Assembly (NCBI GenBank): GCA_903907865.1
Contig: CAIVPR010000073.1
Span: 1-44,973, forward strand
Direction of reading: 5' to 3'
Source: an uncultured Acidobacteriia bacterium
GTDB lineage: Bacteria > Acidobacteriota > Terriglobia > Bryobacterales > Bryobacteraceae
Length of the DNA stretch: 44,973 nucleotides
The notes below the pieces were generated by a model that was not told where the DNA came from, did not search any database, and worked only from the letters and a program-made list of their open reading frames with translations. Position numbers and translations under genes: made by a program. Of this stretch, positions 16,391 to 23,754 are shown in pieces (position 1 is the stretch's first letter; each line of letters starts with the position of its first letter).

Positions 16391-17716
16391 ATGGACAACC
16401 GCCGCGACCTCCTCAAGCTCGGAGCTGCCGCCTTCACCACCGCCATCTTCACAGGCAACGTAAAGGGGGCCAACGACCGGATTCGCGTCTCATTCATCGG
16501 TGTCGGACGCCAAGGCCAGGGCAACATGGGCTCGGCCATGTCGCATCCGGACGTCGAAGTCGTCTCCGTTTGCGATGTCTACCAGCCCAACCTCGAAAAA
16601 GCCGTCGCCCGCACCGCCCGTGGACCCAAGGGTCCCGGCACGTTGCCGCCGGCCAAGGGAATCAAGGATTTCCGCGAAGTCCTTGCCGACAAGTCCGTAG
16701 ACGCCGTCTGCATCGCCACGCCCGACCACTGGCACGCCTACATGGCGGTCGAAGCCTGCAAGGCGGGTAAGGATGTCTACGTCGAGAAGCCCGCCTCGGT
16801 CACCATCGATGAAGGCCGCAAGATGGTTCAGGCCGCCCGCAAGTACAACCGGGTGGTCCAAGTCGGTACCCAGCAGCGCTCGGGTATTCACTTCCAAAAG
16901 GCAACCCAGTTGGTGAAGGACGGGGCCATTGGCAAGGTCACCTTTTGCCGCGCCTTCAACTACGGCAATTCCCAGCCCGAAGGCATCGGTACCCCCGCCG
17001 ATTCCGCGCCGCCCACAGACCTCGACTGGAACATGTGGCTCGGGCCGGCCCCGGAGCGCCCTTTCAACAAGAACCGGTTCGGCATGGACCCGAATGCCTA
17101 CTCCCACTTCCGTTGGTTCTGGGACTACGCGGGCGGCATGATGACCGACTGGGGCGTCCACGTCCTCGACATTGTCCAGATGGCGTTCAACGAGACCCCG
17201 CCCAAGGCGGTTACGGCACTCGGTGGCAAGTACATCATCACGGACAACCGCGAAACGCCGGACACGCTCCAAGTGACCTACGAGTACCCCAACGGCATGA
17301 TTGCCACCTACGAGAACCGCATGTTCAACGGCAACGCCCTTTACGGCGGACCGCTTGCGGGCAAGACGTACGGCACCGTCTTCCACGGCGACAAGGGCAC
17401 CATCTTCGTCGACCGAGCCAACTATACGATCTTCCCCGAAAAGGGCAGCAGCCTGACCGAAACCACGGTCCAGAGCTCCAACAACCACGGCCAGGCCCAC
17501 TGGCGCAACTTCCTCGATTGCATCAAGAGTCGGCAGAAGCCGAACTCGGACATCGAGATTGGACATCGGTCCACTTCGACCGCGCTCTTGGGCAACATCG
17601 CGTTGCGCAGCGGTCTGCGCGTGGACTGGAACGGCGCGACAGAGACCGCGGCACAGCCCCAGGTGAAGCCGTATTTGGAGCGGAAGTATCGGAAGCCGTG
17701 GGAACTCAAGGTCTGA
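16391..17716 (+). CDS. Tat-exported Gfo/Idh/MocA family oxidoreductase
   Basis: 441 residues from the ATG at 16391, preceded by AAAGGA. The N-terminus is a twin-arginine signal (RRDLLKLGAAAFTTAIFTG), then a Rossmann NAD(P) fold (RVSFIGVGRQGQGNMG) with the EKPAS motif (VYVEKPASVTIDEG) whose Lys is the family catalytic residue. The C-terminal Gfo/Idh/MocA domain contains DWGVHVLDIVQ. Exported members with pre-bound cofactor are common in Acidobacteriota and Planctomycetes and act on sugars or glycosides; the substrate is unknown here. The longer open frame from 16277 lacks a ribosome site and would bury the Tat signal. Decayed sequence follows directly. Confidence 0.9.
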   Translation: MDNRRDLLKLGAAAFTTAIFTGNVKGANDRIRVSFIGVGRQGQGNMGSAMSHPDVEVVSVCDVYQPNLEKAVARTARGPKGPGTLPPAKGIKDFREVLADKSVDAVCIATPDHWHAYMAVEACKAGKDVYVEKPASVTIDEGRKMVQAARKYNRVVQVGTQQRSGIHFQKATQLVKDGAIGKVTFCRAFNYGNSQPEGIGTPADSAPPTDLDWNMWLGPAPERPFNKNRFGMDPNAYSHFRWFWDYAGGMMTDWGVHVLDIVQMAFNETPPKAVTALGGKYIITDNRETPDTLQVTYEYPNGMIATYENRMFNGNALYGGPLAGKTYGTVFHGDKGTIFVDRANYTIFPEKGSSLTETTVQSSNNHGQAHWRNFLDCIKSRQKPNSDIEIGHRSTSTALLGNIALRSGLRVDWNGATETAAQPQVKPYLERKYRKPWELKV

Positions 17717-17720
17717 AACG

Positions 17721-18090
17721 GTTCTCCGTACTGTCGCGCTGACTCTTGCAGCCTTCGCCGCGTCCGCCACAGGGGCATCGCGGAGCCCCGATTTCAGCGG
17801 CATTTGGAAGGTGTCCGCCGCCAGTCCTTCCCGCATCGTCGTCCTCGATCAAGCGGAGACCGAACTCCGCTTTGTCGAGGTTGTGCGGGACCGGATGACC
17901 GTTCAGGGCCCGATTGGCGGCGGAGGGAACGCCGAGCTCCGCGCCCGGTGGCAGTCGGGTGCCCTGCTCCTCGAAGTCCAGCGCCCGGACGCCGACCCTC
18001 CCGGACAGGTCCAATACCTCCTCCGCCTCGATGCCGACGGCAAGTCCATTTCCGCCACTAGGACAGGAATCGGAGCCGGGGGCGGCCCTC
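17721..18090 (+). pseudogene. Remnant of an exported lipocalin-like protein
   Basis: One frame begins right after the oxidoreductase stop and encodes a signal-peptide-like stretch (TVALTLAAFAASATGA), then SPDFSGIWKV, the opening of small exported proteins common in Acidobacteriota. About 90 residues of beta-rich sequence follow (WQSGALLLEVQRPDADPPGQ). No ATG, GTG or TTG precedes the signal peptide in frame; the first, at 17811, would delete it. After about 18090 the frame turns into basic, proline-rich sequence typical of a wrong frame. This looks like a gene that lost its start and was frameshifted; a sequencing error or an unusual start is the alternative. Confidence 0.45.
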
Positions 18091-18304
18091 CGCCGAGCGC
18101 TGGGTCAGGCAGGATCCGCCGCATCCCGAACGGGCCCAAACCGGCTTCGACGCACAGCTGGAACTCGATTCCCCGAAGACCCGGGGGACCGGGGATCAAA
18201 ATCTTCTGCGCGCTGGCTCGGATATGCGTTCAACGACGTCGCGGACGCCGAACGAGGCTACCTTCCCATCGTCAAGCGCATAGGTCCAGCCGCGAACCGG
18301 GACG

Positions 18305-18466
18305 ATGCCCGCGCACATCGGCGGTGCGGAGGCGTCGATCAGCCCGGCGGAAGTCCTCCTTGAGTCGGTTGGTTTTGATCGCCACGGCACCATCGGCATG
18401 GACCTCCTGAACCGCGCCCGGCGCGTCACGCTAGACCTCCATGCCATGCGTCTCACCATCGAGTGA
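18305..18466 (+). pseudogene. C-terminal fragment of a retropepsin-like aspartyl protease family protein
   Basis: A 53-codon frame from an ATG reads IGMDLLNRARRVTLDLHAMR and ends LTIE. This resembles the closing GMDLLxRFxVTLDxxxxRLTL segment of periplasmic aspartyl-protease-like proteins. The catalytic DTGA segment is not found upstream; an in-frame stop at 18281 and shifted frames occupy that space. It is probably a 3-prime remnant, with the part between 18090 and 18300 unassignable. Confidence 0.35.
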
Positions 18467-18485
18467 TACTTCATCTGCCGCGATG

Positions 18486-18491
18486 ATACAA
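18486..18491 (+). promoter_or_regulatory. -10-like box before the PIN/TRAM gene
   Basis: TACAAT within GATGATACAATCG, 46 bases before the chosen GTG start at 18538. No convincing -35 is seen. It supports the downstream start over the GTG at 18496. Confidence 0.35.
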
Positions 18492-18537
18492 TCGCGTGTC
18501 GTTCATTTTTCATCCGCGTCGTAGCACGGGGGACCAA

Positions 18538-19593
18538 GTGCTGGATTTCATTGTTGTCCGAGCTGTATTCGTAATTATGTTCGTCGCCGCGTCGGTCTAT
18601 TTCAGGCCAGACGGAGTGTCCGCGCAGGTGGCCGCCGGGGTAGGACTCGGTGTGTCCGCTGTTGTCATCTTTCTTGAGAAACGCTTCGAGCGCATGGCGC
18701 TGGGGCGGGTCTTCGGCCTCACGCTCGGCCTGATGGCGGGTCTGATCTGTGCTGCGCTGTCCAGTTTCGTTGTAGGGCAGCTCGGCACAGACACGCGTGT
18801 CCTCCATTTGGTCGAAACGGCCTCGTTGCTCGTCTTCGCCTATTTCGGCGCGGTCGCTGGTGCTCAAAAAGGCACGCTGGTCCACTTGGAAGCTCTCGGC
18901 GGCCTGTTCGGACCCGAGTCCGGCACCCGCCACGACCACAAGATTCTGGATACCAGCGTCATCATCGACGGCCGCGTTGGGGACATTGCGGAGACCGGGT
19001 TTCTCGACGGTGTCGTCGTTATCCCCAAGTTCGTCCTGCATGAACTCCAAATGGTGGCCGACTCGCAGGATTCGCTCAAGCGCACCCGCGGTCGACGGGG
19101 CTTGGACGTTCTACAGCGCCTGCAAAAGACCGCCCGCGTCACGGTTCAGATCGTGGACGACGACTTCCCCAAGATCCGCGAGGTGGACCTCAAGTTGATT
19201 GAACTGGCCATCCTCTACAAGTGCAGGATCGTCACCAATGACTTCAACCTAAACAAGGTGGCGCATGTGCGCGGCGTGGAAGTCCTGAACATAAACGAGC
19301 TGGCCAACGCGCTGCGGCCGGTCGTTTTGCCGGGCGAATCCATGCGGGTTTTCATCCTGAAAGAGGGCAAGGAGTACACCCAGGGCGTGGCTTATCTGGA
19401 TGACGGTACGATGGTAGTGGTCGACAACGCTCGCCGCATGATCTCCAAAACGATCGATATCACCGTGACCAGCGTGCTCCAGACAACTGCCGGGAAGATG
19501 ATCTTCGGCAAGTTCGACGAGCGCGCGCAAAATGGCCAGGCTGCAATGGATCGCCAGGAGCGGCGACGCGAGCAGGCCGTCGGAGAAGCCTGA
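18538..19593 (+). CDS. Membrane PIN/TRAM domain protein (YacL-like)
   Basis: 351 residues. Four membrane helices fill about 1-125, followed by a PIN nuclease domain (about 135-265) with acidic residues in KILDTSVIIDGR, LHELQ, LKLIELAIL and TNDFNLNKVA, and a C-terminal TRAM RNA-binding domain (about 270-340, EGKEYTQGVAYLDDGTMVVV). This is the conserved YacL family found next to ispD in many bacteria; it is thought to bind or cut RNA, though its substrate is not established. GTG 18538 is preferred because GGGGA precedes it and the resulting N-terminus fits the family. A GTG at 18496 would add 14 residues. Two bases separate it from ispD. Confidence 0.88.
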   Translation: MLDFIVVRAVFVIMFVAASVYFRPDGVSAQVAAGVGLGVSAVVIFLEKRFERMALGRVFGLTLGLMAGLICAALSSFVVGQLGTDTRVLHLVETASLLVFAYFGAVAGAQKGTLVHLEALGGLFGPESGTRHDHKILDTSVIIDGRVGDIAETGFLDGVVVIPKFVLHELQMVADSQDSLKRTRGRRGLDVLQRLQKTARVTVQIVDDDFPKIREVDLKLIELAILYKCRIVTNDFNLNKVAHVRGVEVLNINELANALRPVVLPGESMRVFILKEGKEYTQGVAYLDDGTMVVVDNARRMISKTIDITVTSVLQTTAGKMIFGKFDERAQNGQAAMDRQERRREQAVGEA

Positions 19594-19595
19594 AC

Positions 19596-20348
19596 GTGAA
19601 ATTAGCCGTGATTCTGCCTGCCGCCGGTCTAGGCACCCGGATGCAAAAGGCAACAGCCGTAGTGCCCCATCCGCCCGAGAATACCGGCACCAGCCGCAAG
19701 CAGTTCATGCTGCTCGAAGGCGCGCCGATTCTGGTACATACGGTGCGTAAGTTTGTGGCTTCGCCGGTGGTCCACGATATCGTGGTCGCTGTCCGGCAAG
19801 ACGACATCGACTGGGTCTACCAAATGTTGGAACCGGAGACCCGGAGCTTATACGGTGCGCTGAAGGTGGTGGCGGGCGGTAATTCGCGCCAAGAGTCCGT
19901 CGAAAACGCGCTCAAGTCGCTGGATCCGGACACCGATTTGGTCGCGGTGCACGATGCCGTGCGTCCCTTCATCGAACTGGACACGATCCGTCGCGTGGTC
20001 GAGGAAGCTCAGGTGACCGGTGCCGCAATTGTGGGCATCGTCCCCGTGGATACAGTGAAGCAGGTTTCGGGGGCCCAGGCCGGCGGCGCGAAGGTGCGGT
20101 CCACCATTTCCCGCGAGCGGCTGGTTCTCGCCCAGACGCCCCAGGTGTTCCGGACGGAGGTTCTGCGGCGGGCCTATGAAGCCGCAAGTGCTGACAACTT
20201 CATCGGTACGGATGAGTCCAGTCTCGTCGAGCGTCTCGACCAGGTTGAGATCAGCGTCGTCCTCGGCAGCGAGAGGAACATCAAGATCACACGTCCGGGC
20301 GACATGGACTTGGCGCGACTGTTTCTGGATCACGAGGCCAAGCGGTGA
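19596..20348 (+). CDS. ispD: 2-C-methyl-D-erythritol 4-phosphate cytidylyltransferase
   Basis: 250 residues from a GTG start. It joins CTP to methylerythritol phosphate in the non-mevalonate isoprenoid pathway. The CTP-binding loop is LPAAGLGTRM with Lys in SRKQFM. Further family motifs are GGNSRQESVENAL, HDAVRPF, QTPQVF and GTDESSLVE. The loop between TRM and RKQF is longer than in E. coli, containing a proline-rich VVPHPPENTG. It forms a tight operon with the PIN/TRAM gene and overlaps ispF by four bases (GTGA). Confidence 0.95.
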   Translation: MKLAVILPAAGLGTRMQKATAVVPHPPENTGTSRKQFMLLEGAPILVHTVRKFVASPVVHDIVVAVRQDDIDWVYQMLEPETRSLYGALKVVAGGNSRQESVENALKSLDPDTDLVAVHDAVRPFIELDTIRRVVEEAQVTGAAIVGIVPVDTVKQVSGAQAGGAKVRSTISRERLVLAQTPQVFRTEVLRRAYEAASADNFIGTDESSLVERLDQVEISVVLGSERNIKITRPGDMDLARLFLDHEAKR

Positions 20349-20833
20349 TCCGTGTTGGCCAAGGTTGGGATTCACACCGTATCATCGCCGGACGCCCGCT
20401 GATCCTGGGCGGGATCGAAGTCCCCTCCGAATTCGGCCTTGAGGGCCATTCCGACGCCGACGTTGTGTCACACGCGATCACGGACGCCATTATCGGGGCC
20501 ATCGCGGCGGGCGACATCGGGATGCACTTCCCCGACACCGACGCACGCTGGAAAGGTGCCGGCAGCCTCCGCTTTCTGCGGCATGCCTGCGATTTGGCGG
20601 CCGAGGCGGGCTACGAGGTCGGCAACGTCGATTCCACCATCATCTTGGAGCGCCCCAAGCTGAAGGATTTTCGGCTGGCGATCCGGGAATCATTGGCGGC
20701 CACCATCGGCATCCCGGTGGACCGAGTTTCAGTTAAGTTCAAAACGGCGGAGAAGGTCGGCCCGGTGGGCGAAGGCCGTTCCGCGGAATCCCAGGCGGTG
20801 GTATGTCTCGTTCGATCCTCCTCGCGTTCATAG
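20345..20833 (+). CDS. ispF: 2-C-methyl-D-erythritol 2,4-cyclodiphosphate synthase
   Basis: 162 residues. It carries the metal ligands of the family, D9 and H11 in GQGWDSHR and the later His in LEGHSDADVVSHA, plus GDIGMHFPDTD and VKFKTAEKVGPVGEG. It cyclises the product of the next pathway step after IspD (IspE comes between and is not here). The GTG start overlaps the ispD stop. Its last 31 bases overlap the serine hydrolase gene in another frame. Confidence 0.95.
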   Translation: MIRVGQGWDSHRIIAGRPLILGGIEVPSEFGLEGHSDADVVSHAITDAIIGAIAAGDIGMHFPDTDARWKGAGSLRFLRHACDLAAEAGYEVGNVDSTIILERPKLKDFRLAIRESLAATIGIPVDRVSVKFKTAEKVGPVGEGRSAESQAVVCLVRSSSRS

Positions 20834-21675
20834 CTGCGTTGGTGTGCCAGGGCCAGAGTGACCCGGTGCGCGAAATGGCGGTCAAGTTTGATGGCAAAGT
20901 TGCGATCCACGCCAAAAATCTGGTCACAGGCGCGGAGTATGACCTTGACGGCGGGACACGCGTCAACACAGCCAGCACCATCAAACTGCCAATCCTGATC
21001 GGGGTGTTCACGGAGGTTCGCGAGGGCAAGGTGAAGTGGACCGACACCTCGGAGTTGGGGCCATCGAACAAGGTGGGCGGGTCGGGCGTGTTGTCGGAGA
21101 TGTCTGACGGCACGAAGATCCCGCTGCGCGACTTGGTCCGCTACATGATGCTGTTGAGTGACAACTCCGCCACCAACATGGTGCTCGATCACGTGCCGGG
21201 CGACGACGTGAACAAGGTGATGGAGAAGCTCGGGATCCATGAGACCAGGTCTTTGCGTAAGATCCTGCGCGGGTCGTCGCCGGAGGGCGTCAGTGCGGCG
21301 GGGCGGGATCCGGCGAACAAGGCGTTCGGGATCGGCGTTTCGACGCCACGCGAGATGGTCTCACTGCTGGAGCGGCTGCATAAGGGCGAGATTGTAAGTC
21401 CGGAGGCCTCCGCCGAGATTCTCGGCATCATGAGGAAGCAGCAGTGGCGCGAGGGGCTTGCCCGCCGGTTCTCGGAAGACGTGGCCGACAAGCCCGGTGC
21501 GCTGGACCATCTTCGCAGCGACGTCGGGATCGTGTATTCGAAGGCGGGCCCGGTTGCGGTGGCGATCACTTGCTGGGATATCGGCAAGGTGGACTGGTCG
21601 GCGGACAATTCCGGGTATCTGTTCATCGCGGATGCCGCGCGGATGATCGTGGACCGGCTGACGGCTCCGCGTTAG
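20803..21675 (+). CDS. Exported class A beta-lactamase-like serine hydrolase
   Basis: 290 residues with a short signal peptide (MSRSILLAFIAALVCQGQ). The penicillin-recognising fold is shown by the nucleophile motif S58-T-I-K61 and the S119-D120-N121 motif. The third motif, normally KTG, appears degenerate near DKPGALDHLRSDVGIV. The family includes beta-lactamases and other serine hydrolases of peptidoglycan-like substrates; resistance cannot be inferred. Its start lies inside ispF, which implies coupling to the isoprenoid genes. The stop overlaps the convergent endonuclease gene by four bases. Confidence 0.85.
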   Translation: MSRSILLAFIAALVCQGQSDPVREMAVKFDGKVAIHAKNLVTGAEYDLDGGTRVNTASTIKLPILIGVFTEVREGKVKWTDTSELGPSNKVGGSGVLSEMSDGTKIPLRDLVRYMMLLSDNSATNMVLDHVPGDDVNKVMEKLGIHETRSLRKILRGSSPEGVSAAGRDPANKAFGIGVSTPREMVSLLERLHKGEIVSPEASAEILGIMRKQQWREGLARRFSEDVADKPGALDHLRSDVGIVYSKAGPVAVAITCWDIGKVDWSADNSGYLFIADAARMIVDRLTAPR

Positions 21676-22463
21676 TTCGAGCGGGCGTAGGTTTGGAGAT
21701 CGGCCTCGGAGATCTTGGCGGCGGGAACCAGCTTGTAGTGCTTCTCGTCAAGCACTCGGATCTTTCCGTCCTGCATCGCCAATTCGAACATCGCGATGAC
21801 TCCACCGGCCAGGAACTGCGCCGAAACCGGGCGGCACTTCAAGTCCGGGAACTTCTGTTGGCAGCAGCGGAGATCCTGTGCAGTTTGCACGGCGGACAGG
21901 TGGTCCTTCCCGCCCTTTGCCTGAACGGGCACGACGAACTGTTGCCCGTTTCGGTTGACACCGACGTAGAGCTCGTCAATCTCAATCTGTCCGACGTCCC
22001 GAACGGTCGTCCGCAGGTGGTTCTGGAGCGAGTAGGCCGTGATCCCCAGGAAGATGTCGATGAGACGGTTGTATCGCACCTTGGCCAGCAGCGCCTGCTC
22101 GTCGCCTTGGGTATACGCTTCGACGATCTCCGGTGTCGCATCGGGAATCTTGACAACGAAGAGGTCTTCGCGGGGTAAGATTCGACTAGCCCCGGCGAGC
22201 ACGAACCGATACTTGGCCATCCCCGCCGGCTCGATGGTCCATTCTTGGTCCCCGGTTGCGGTTGCGCAGATCGATTCCGGGAGGGGATTGCGATAGCGGA
22301 AAGAATAGATTAGGTCGCCCAAGTTCTTCGGAGCTTCACGCCCGAGCTTGGCAGCGGCTGCGACCAGTTCGCCCCGTTCAAACTCGAACGCGGTGATGCC
22401 GACCTCGTAGTGCGCTTGGAAAACAACAGCGATGATCGCGTCGTAGAGTGACTCGTCAGGCAT
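21672..22463 (-). CDS. Putative type II restriction endonuclease
   Basis: 263 residues. It is encoded directly after, and overlapping by eight bases, a cytosine-5 DNA methyltransferase, the usual arrangement of a two-gene type II system. A PD-(D/E)xK-like core is visible: QIEIDELYVGVNRNG (E161, D163, E164) followed by the strand VVPVQAKGGKD with Q181-x-K183. No known specificity was recognised, so the recognition site is unknown. The ATG at 22463 is chosen; an upstream in-frame start at 22478 lies within the methyltransferase gene. Endonuclease function is inferred from context plus this core. Confidence 0.78.
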   Translation of the reverse strand: MPDESLYDAIIAVVFQAHYEVGITAFEFERGELVAAAAKLGREAPKNLGDLIYSFRYRNPLPESICATATGDQEWTIEPAGMAKYRFVLAGASRILPREDLFVVKIPDATPEIVEAYTQGDEQALLAKVRYNRLIDIFLGITAYSLQNHLRTTVRDVGQIEIDELYVGVNRNGQQFVVPVQAKGGKDHLSAVQTAQDLRCCQQKFPDLKCRPVSAQFLAGGVIAMFELAMQDGKIRVLDEKHYKLVPAAKISEADLQTYARSN

Positions 22464-23718
22464 GAGGCTTTTCCGCAACCTTGCGCAGTCGTTGGGGAAT
22501 GACGGTGGACGAAACCCCGTAGTGTGCGGCCGCCTCGGACATTGTCAGGGTCAGCAACGCAATGTTCCCGGTGTTGGTCGCACACCGTGTGGGCTGCAGC
22601 GCCAATGCGACCGGTATCTGCGCGGCAACGGCTTGCGCAAGCAACGGTGGCACGGAGTTGCCAATCTGGCGGAACCCGTGCCACTTCGTGCAATGCAAGC
22701 GGAAGCTGTCGGGGTACGAGTGGAGCCGAGCGGCCTCTCGAACAGTAATGCATCTGGGCGATTTGGGATGGATCGGGCGTGGCGAAGTAAATGCTCCCCG
22801 ATCACTGGCCGTACCCGCCCGTAAAGTGTTGCAGATTCCGTTTGGGTCCAACTTTAGGAACCGGCTGATTGGCTCCGTGTCCCCGTAAGGCGTACGAGCG
22901 AAGCGCTCGACGGACTCGGGCGTATGTACAGTCCTCAAACTCGACGTCAGGATCTCTTCTGTTTGCTCGGTCGGTTCTTGGCGCAGCGACGAGGCATAGG
23001 AACTGGCCTTCCCGAAGCGTGCGAACACCCAGTCTCGGTCCAACAGTTCATCGAATTCGTCGGCTTCCGGGAGATCGCCTAGCGCATCCCAAACAGTCGG
23101 TGTCTTGGATAGGTTGGAAAACAATCCGGTAGGCTCGTCTTTCGGGCTGTGGGTCGCGTCGGGGTATGACGGCAGCGGCATTCCCTGCCGCGCACCAAGG
23201 AGGAACAACCGATGCCGACTCTGTGGCACGCCGAAATTAGCGGCGTTCAGGACCCGGTACCGGCGCTCCACTTGGTATCCCTTTTCCTCGAAGGCATCCA
23301 TGATCTCGCTGAGGAAACTTTGGTGCTGGCCAACAGTCAGTCCCTTGACGTTCTCGAAGACGAAAAACTTCGGGTTTAACTCGGTGACGAGCCGAACGAA
23401 ATGGTGGACCAAGTGGTTGCGCGGATCATCGAGATTGCGCTTGCCGATCATGCTGAACCCTTGGCATGGCGCGCCACCGAAGACGACGTCGATATCGGCT
23501 CCGTCAATCCGCGAGTGTTCGCGAATGTAGCGTCCGTCAATGTCAGCGACACTGCGGCAGATGGCCGCGCAGTCTGGAAAATTGAACTCGTGGACGGCGC
23601 AGTGGATAGGATCGTATTCCACGGCGGCCATTACGTCAAAGCCAGCCTGGCGGAATCCCAAGCTCATCCCGCCCGCCCCGGCAAAGAGGTCAACTCCTAT
23701 TGGTCCAGCACCGCTCAT
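22456..23718 (-). CDS. DNA (cytosine-5-)-methyltransferase of a type II restriction-modification system
   Basis: 420 residues with the ordered C5-methyltransferase motifs: VDLFAGAGGMSLGF (AdoMet binding), GGAPCQGFS with catalytic C85, FENVKGL (E122-N123-V124), QSRHR (166-170), and the late motif IGNSVPPLLAQAVA. The target-recognition region spans about 230-330. After the catalytic domain a C-terminal extension (TMSEAAAHYGVSSTVIPQRL) looks like a short helix-turn-helix and might let the enzyme regulate its own operon. It protects DNA from the adjoining endonuclease. The pair fills a 2-kb insert between chromosomal genes, consistent with horizontal gain, although no flanking repeats were found. 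Confidence 0.93.
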   Translation of the reverse strand: MSGAGPIGVDLFAGAGGMSLGFRQAGFDVMAAVEYDPIHCAVHEFNFPDCAAICRSVADIDGRYIREHSRIDGADIDVVFGGAPCQGFSMIGKRNLDDPRNHLVHHFVRLVTELNPKFFVFENVKGLTVGQHQSFLSEIMDAFEEKGYQVERRYRVLNAANFGVPQSRHRLFLLGARQGMPLPSYPDATHSPKDEPTGLFSNLSKTPTVWDALGDLPEADEFDELLDRDWVFARFGKASSYASSLRQEPTEQTEEILTSSLRTVHTPESVERFARTPYGDTEPISRFLKLDPNGICNTLRAGTASDRGAFTSPRPIHPKSPRCITVREAARLHSYPDSFRLHCTKWHGFRQIGNSVPPLLAQAVAAQIPVALALQPTRCATNTGNIALLTLTMSEAAAHYGVSSTVIPQRLRKVAEKPHA

Positions 23719-23754
23719 TCTCTACCATAGTATCGGCACCGCTTTGGGAAAACT

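Noticed and set aside
16490-17836. Long antisense frame over the Gfo/Idh/MocA gene
   Set aside because: Shadow composition; the sense protein has a Tat signal and conserved motifs throughout.
20803-21675. The serine hydrolase as an antibiotic-resistance gene
   Set aside because: It has SxxK and SDN, but the third motif is not a standard KTG and the gene is coupled to isoprenoid genes; resistance cannot be supported.
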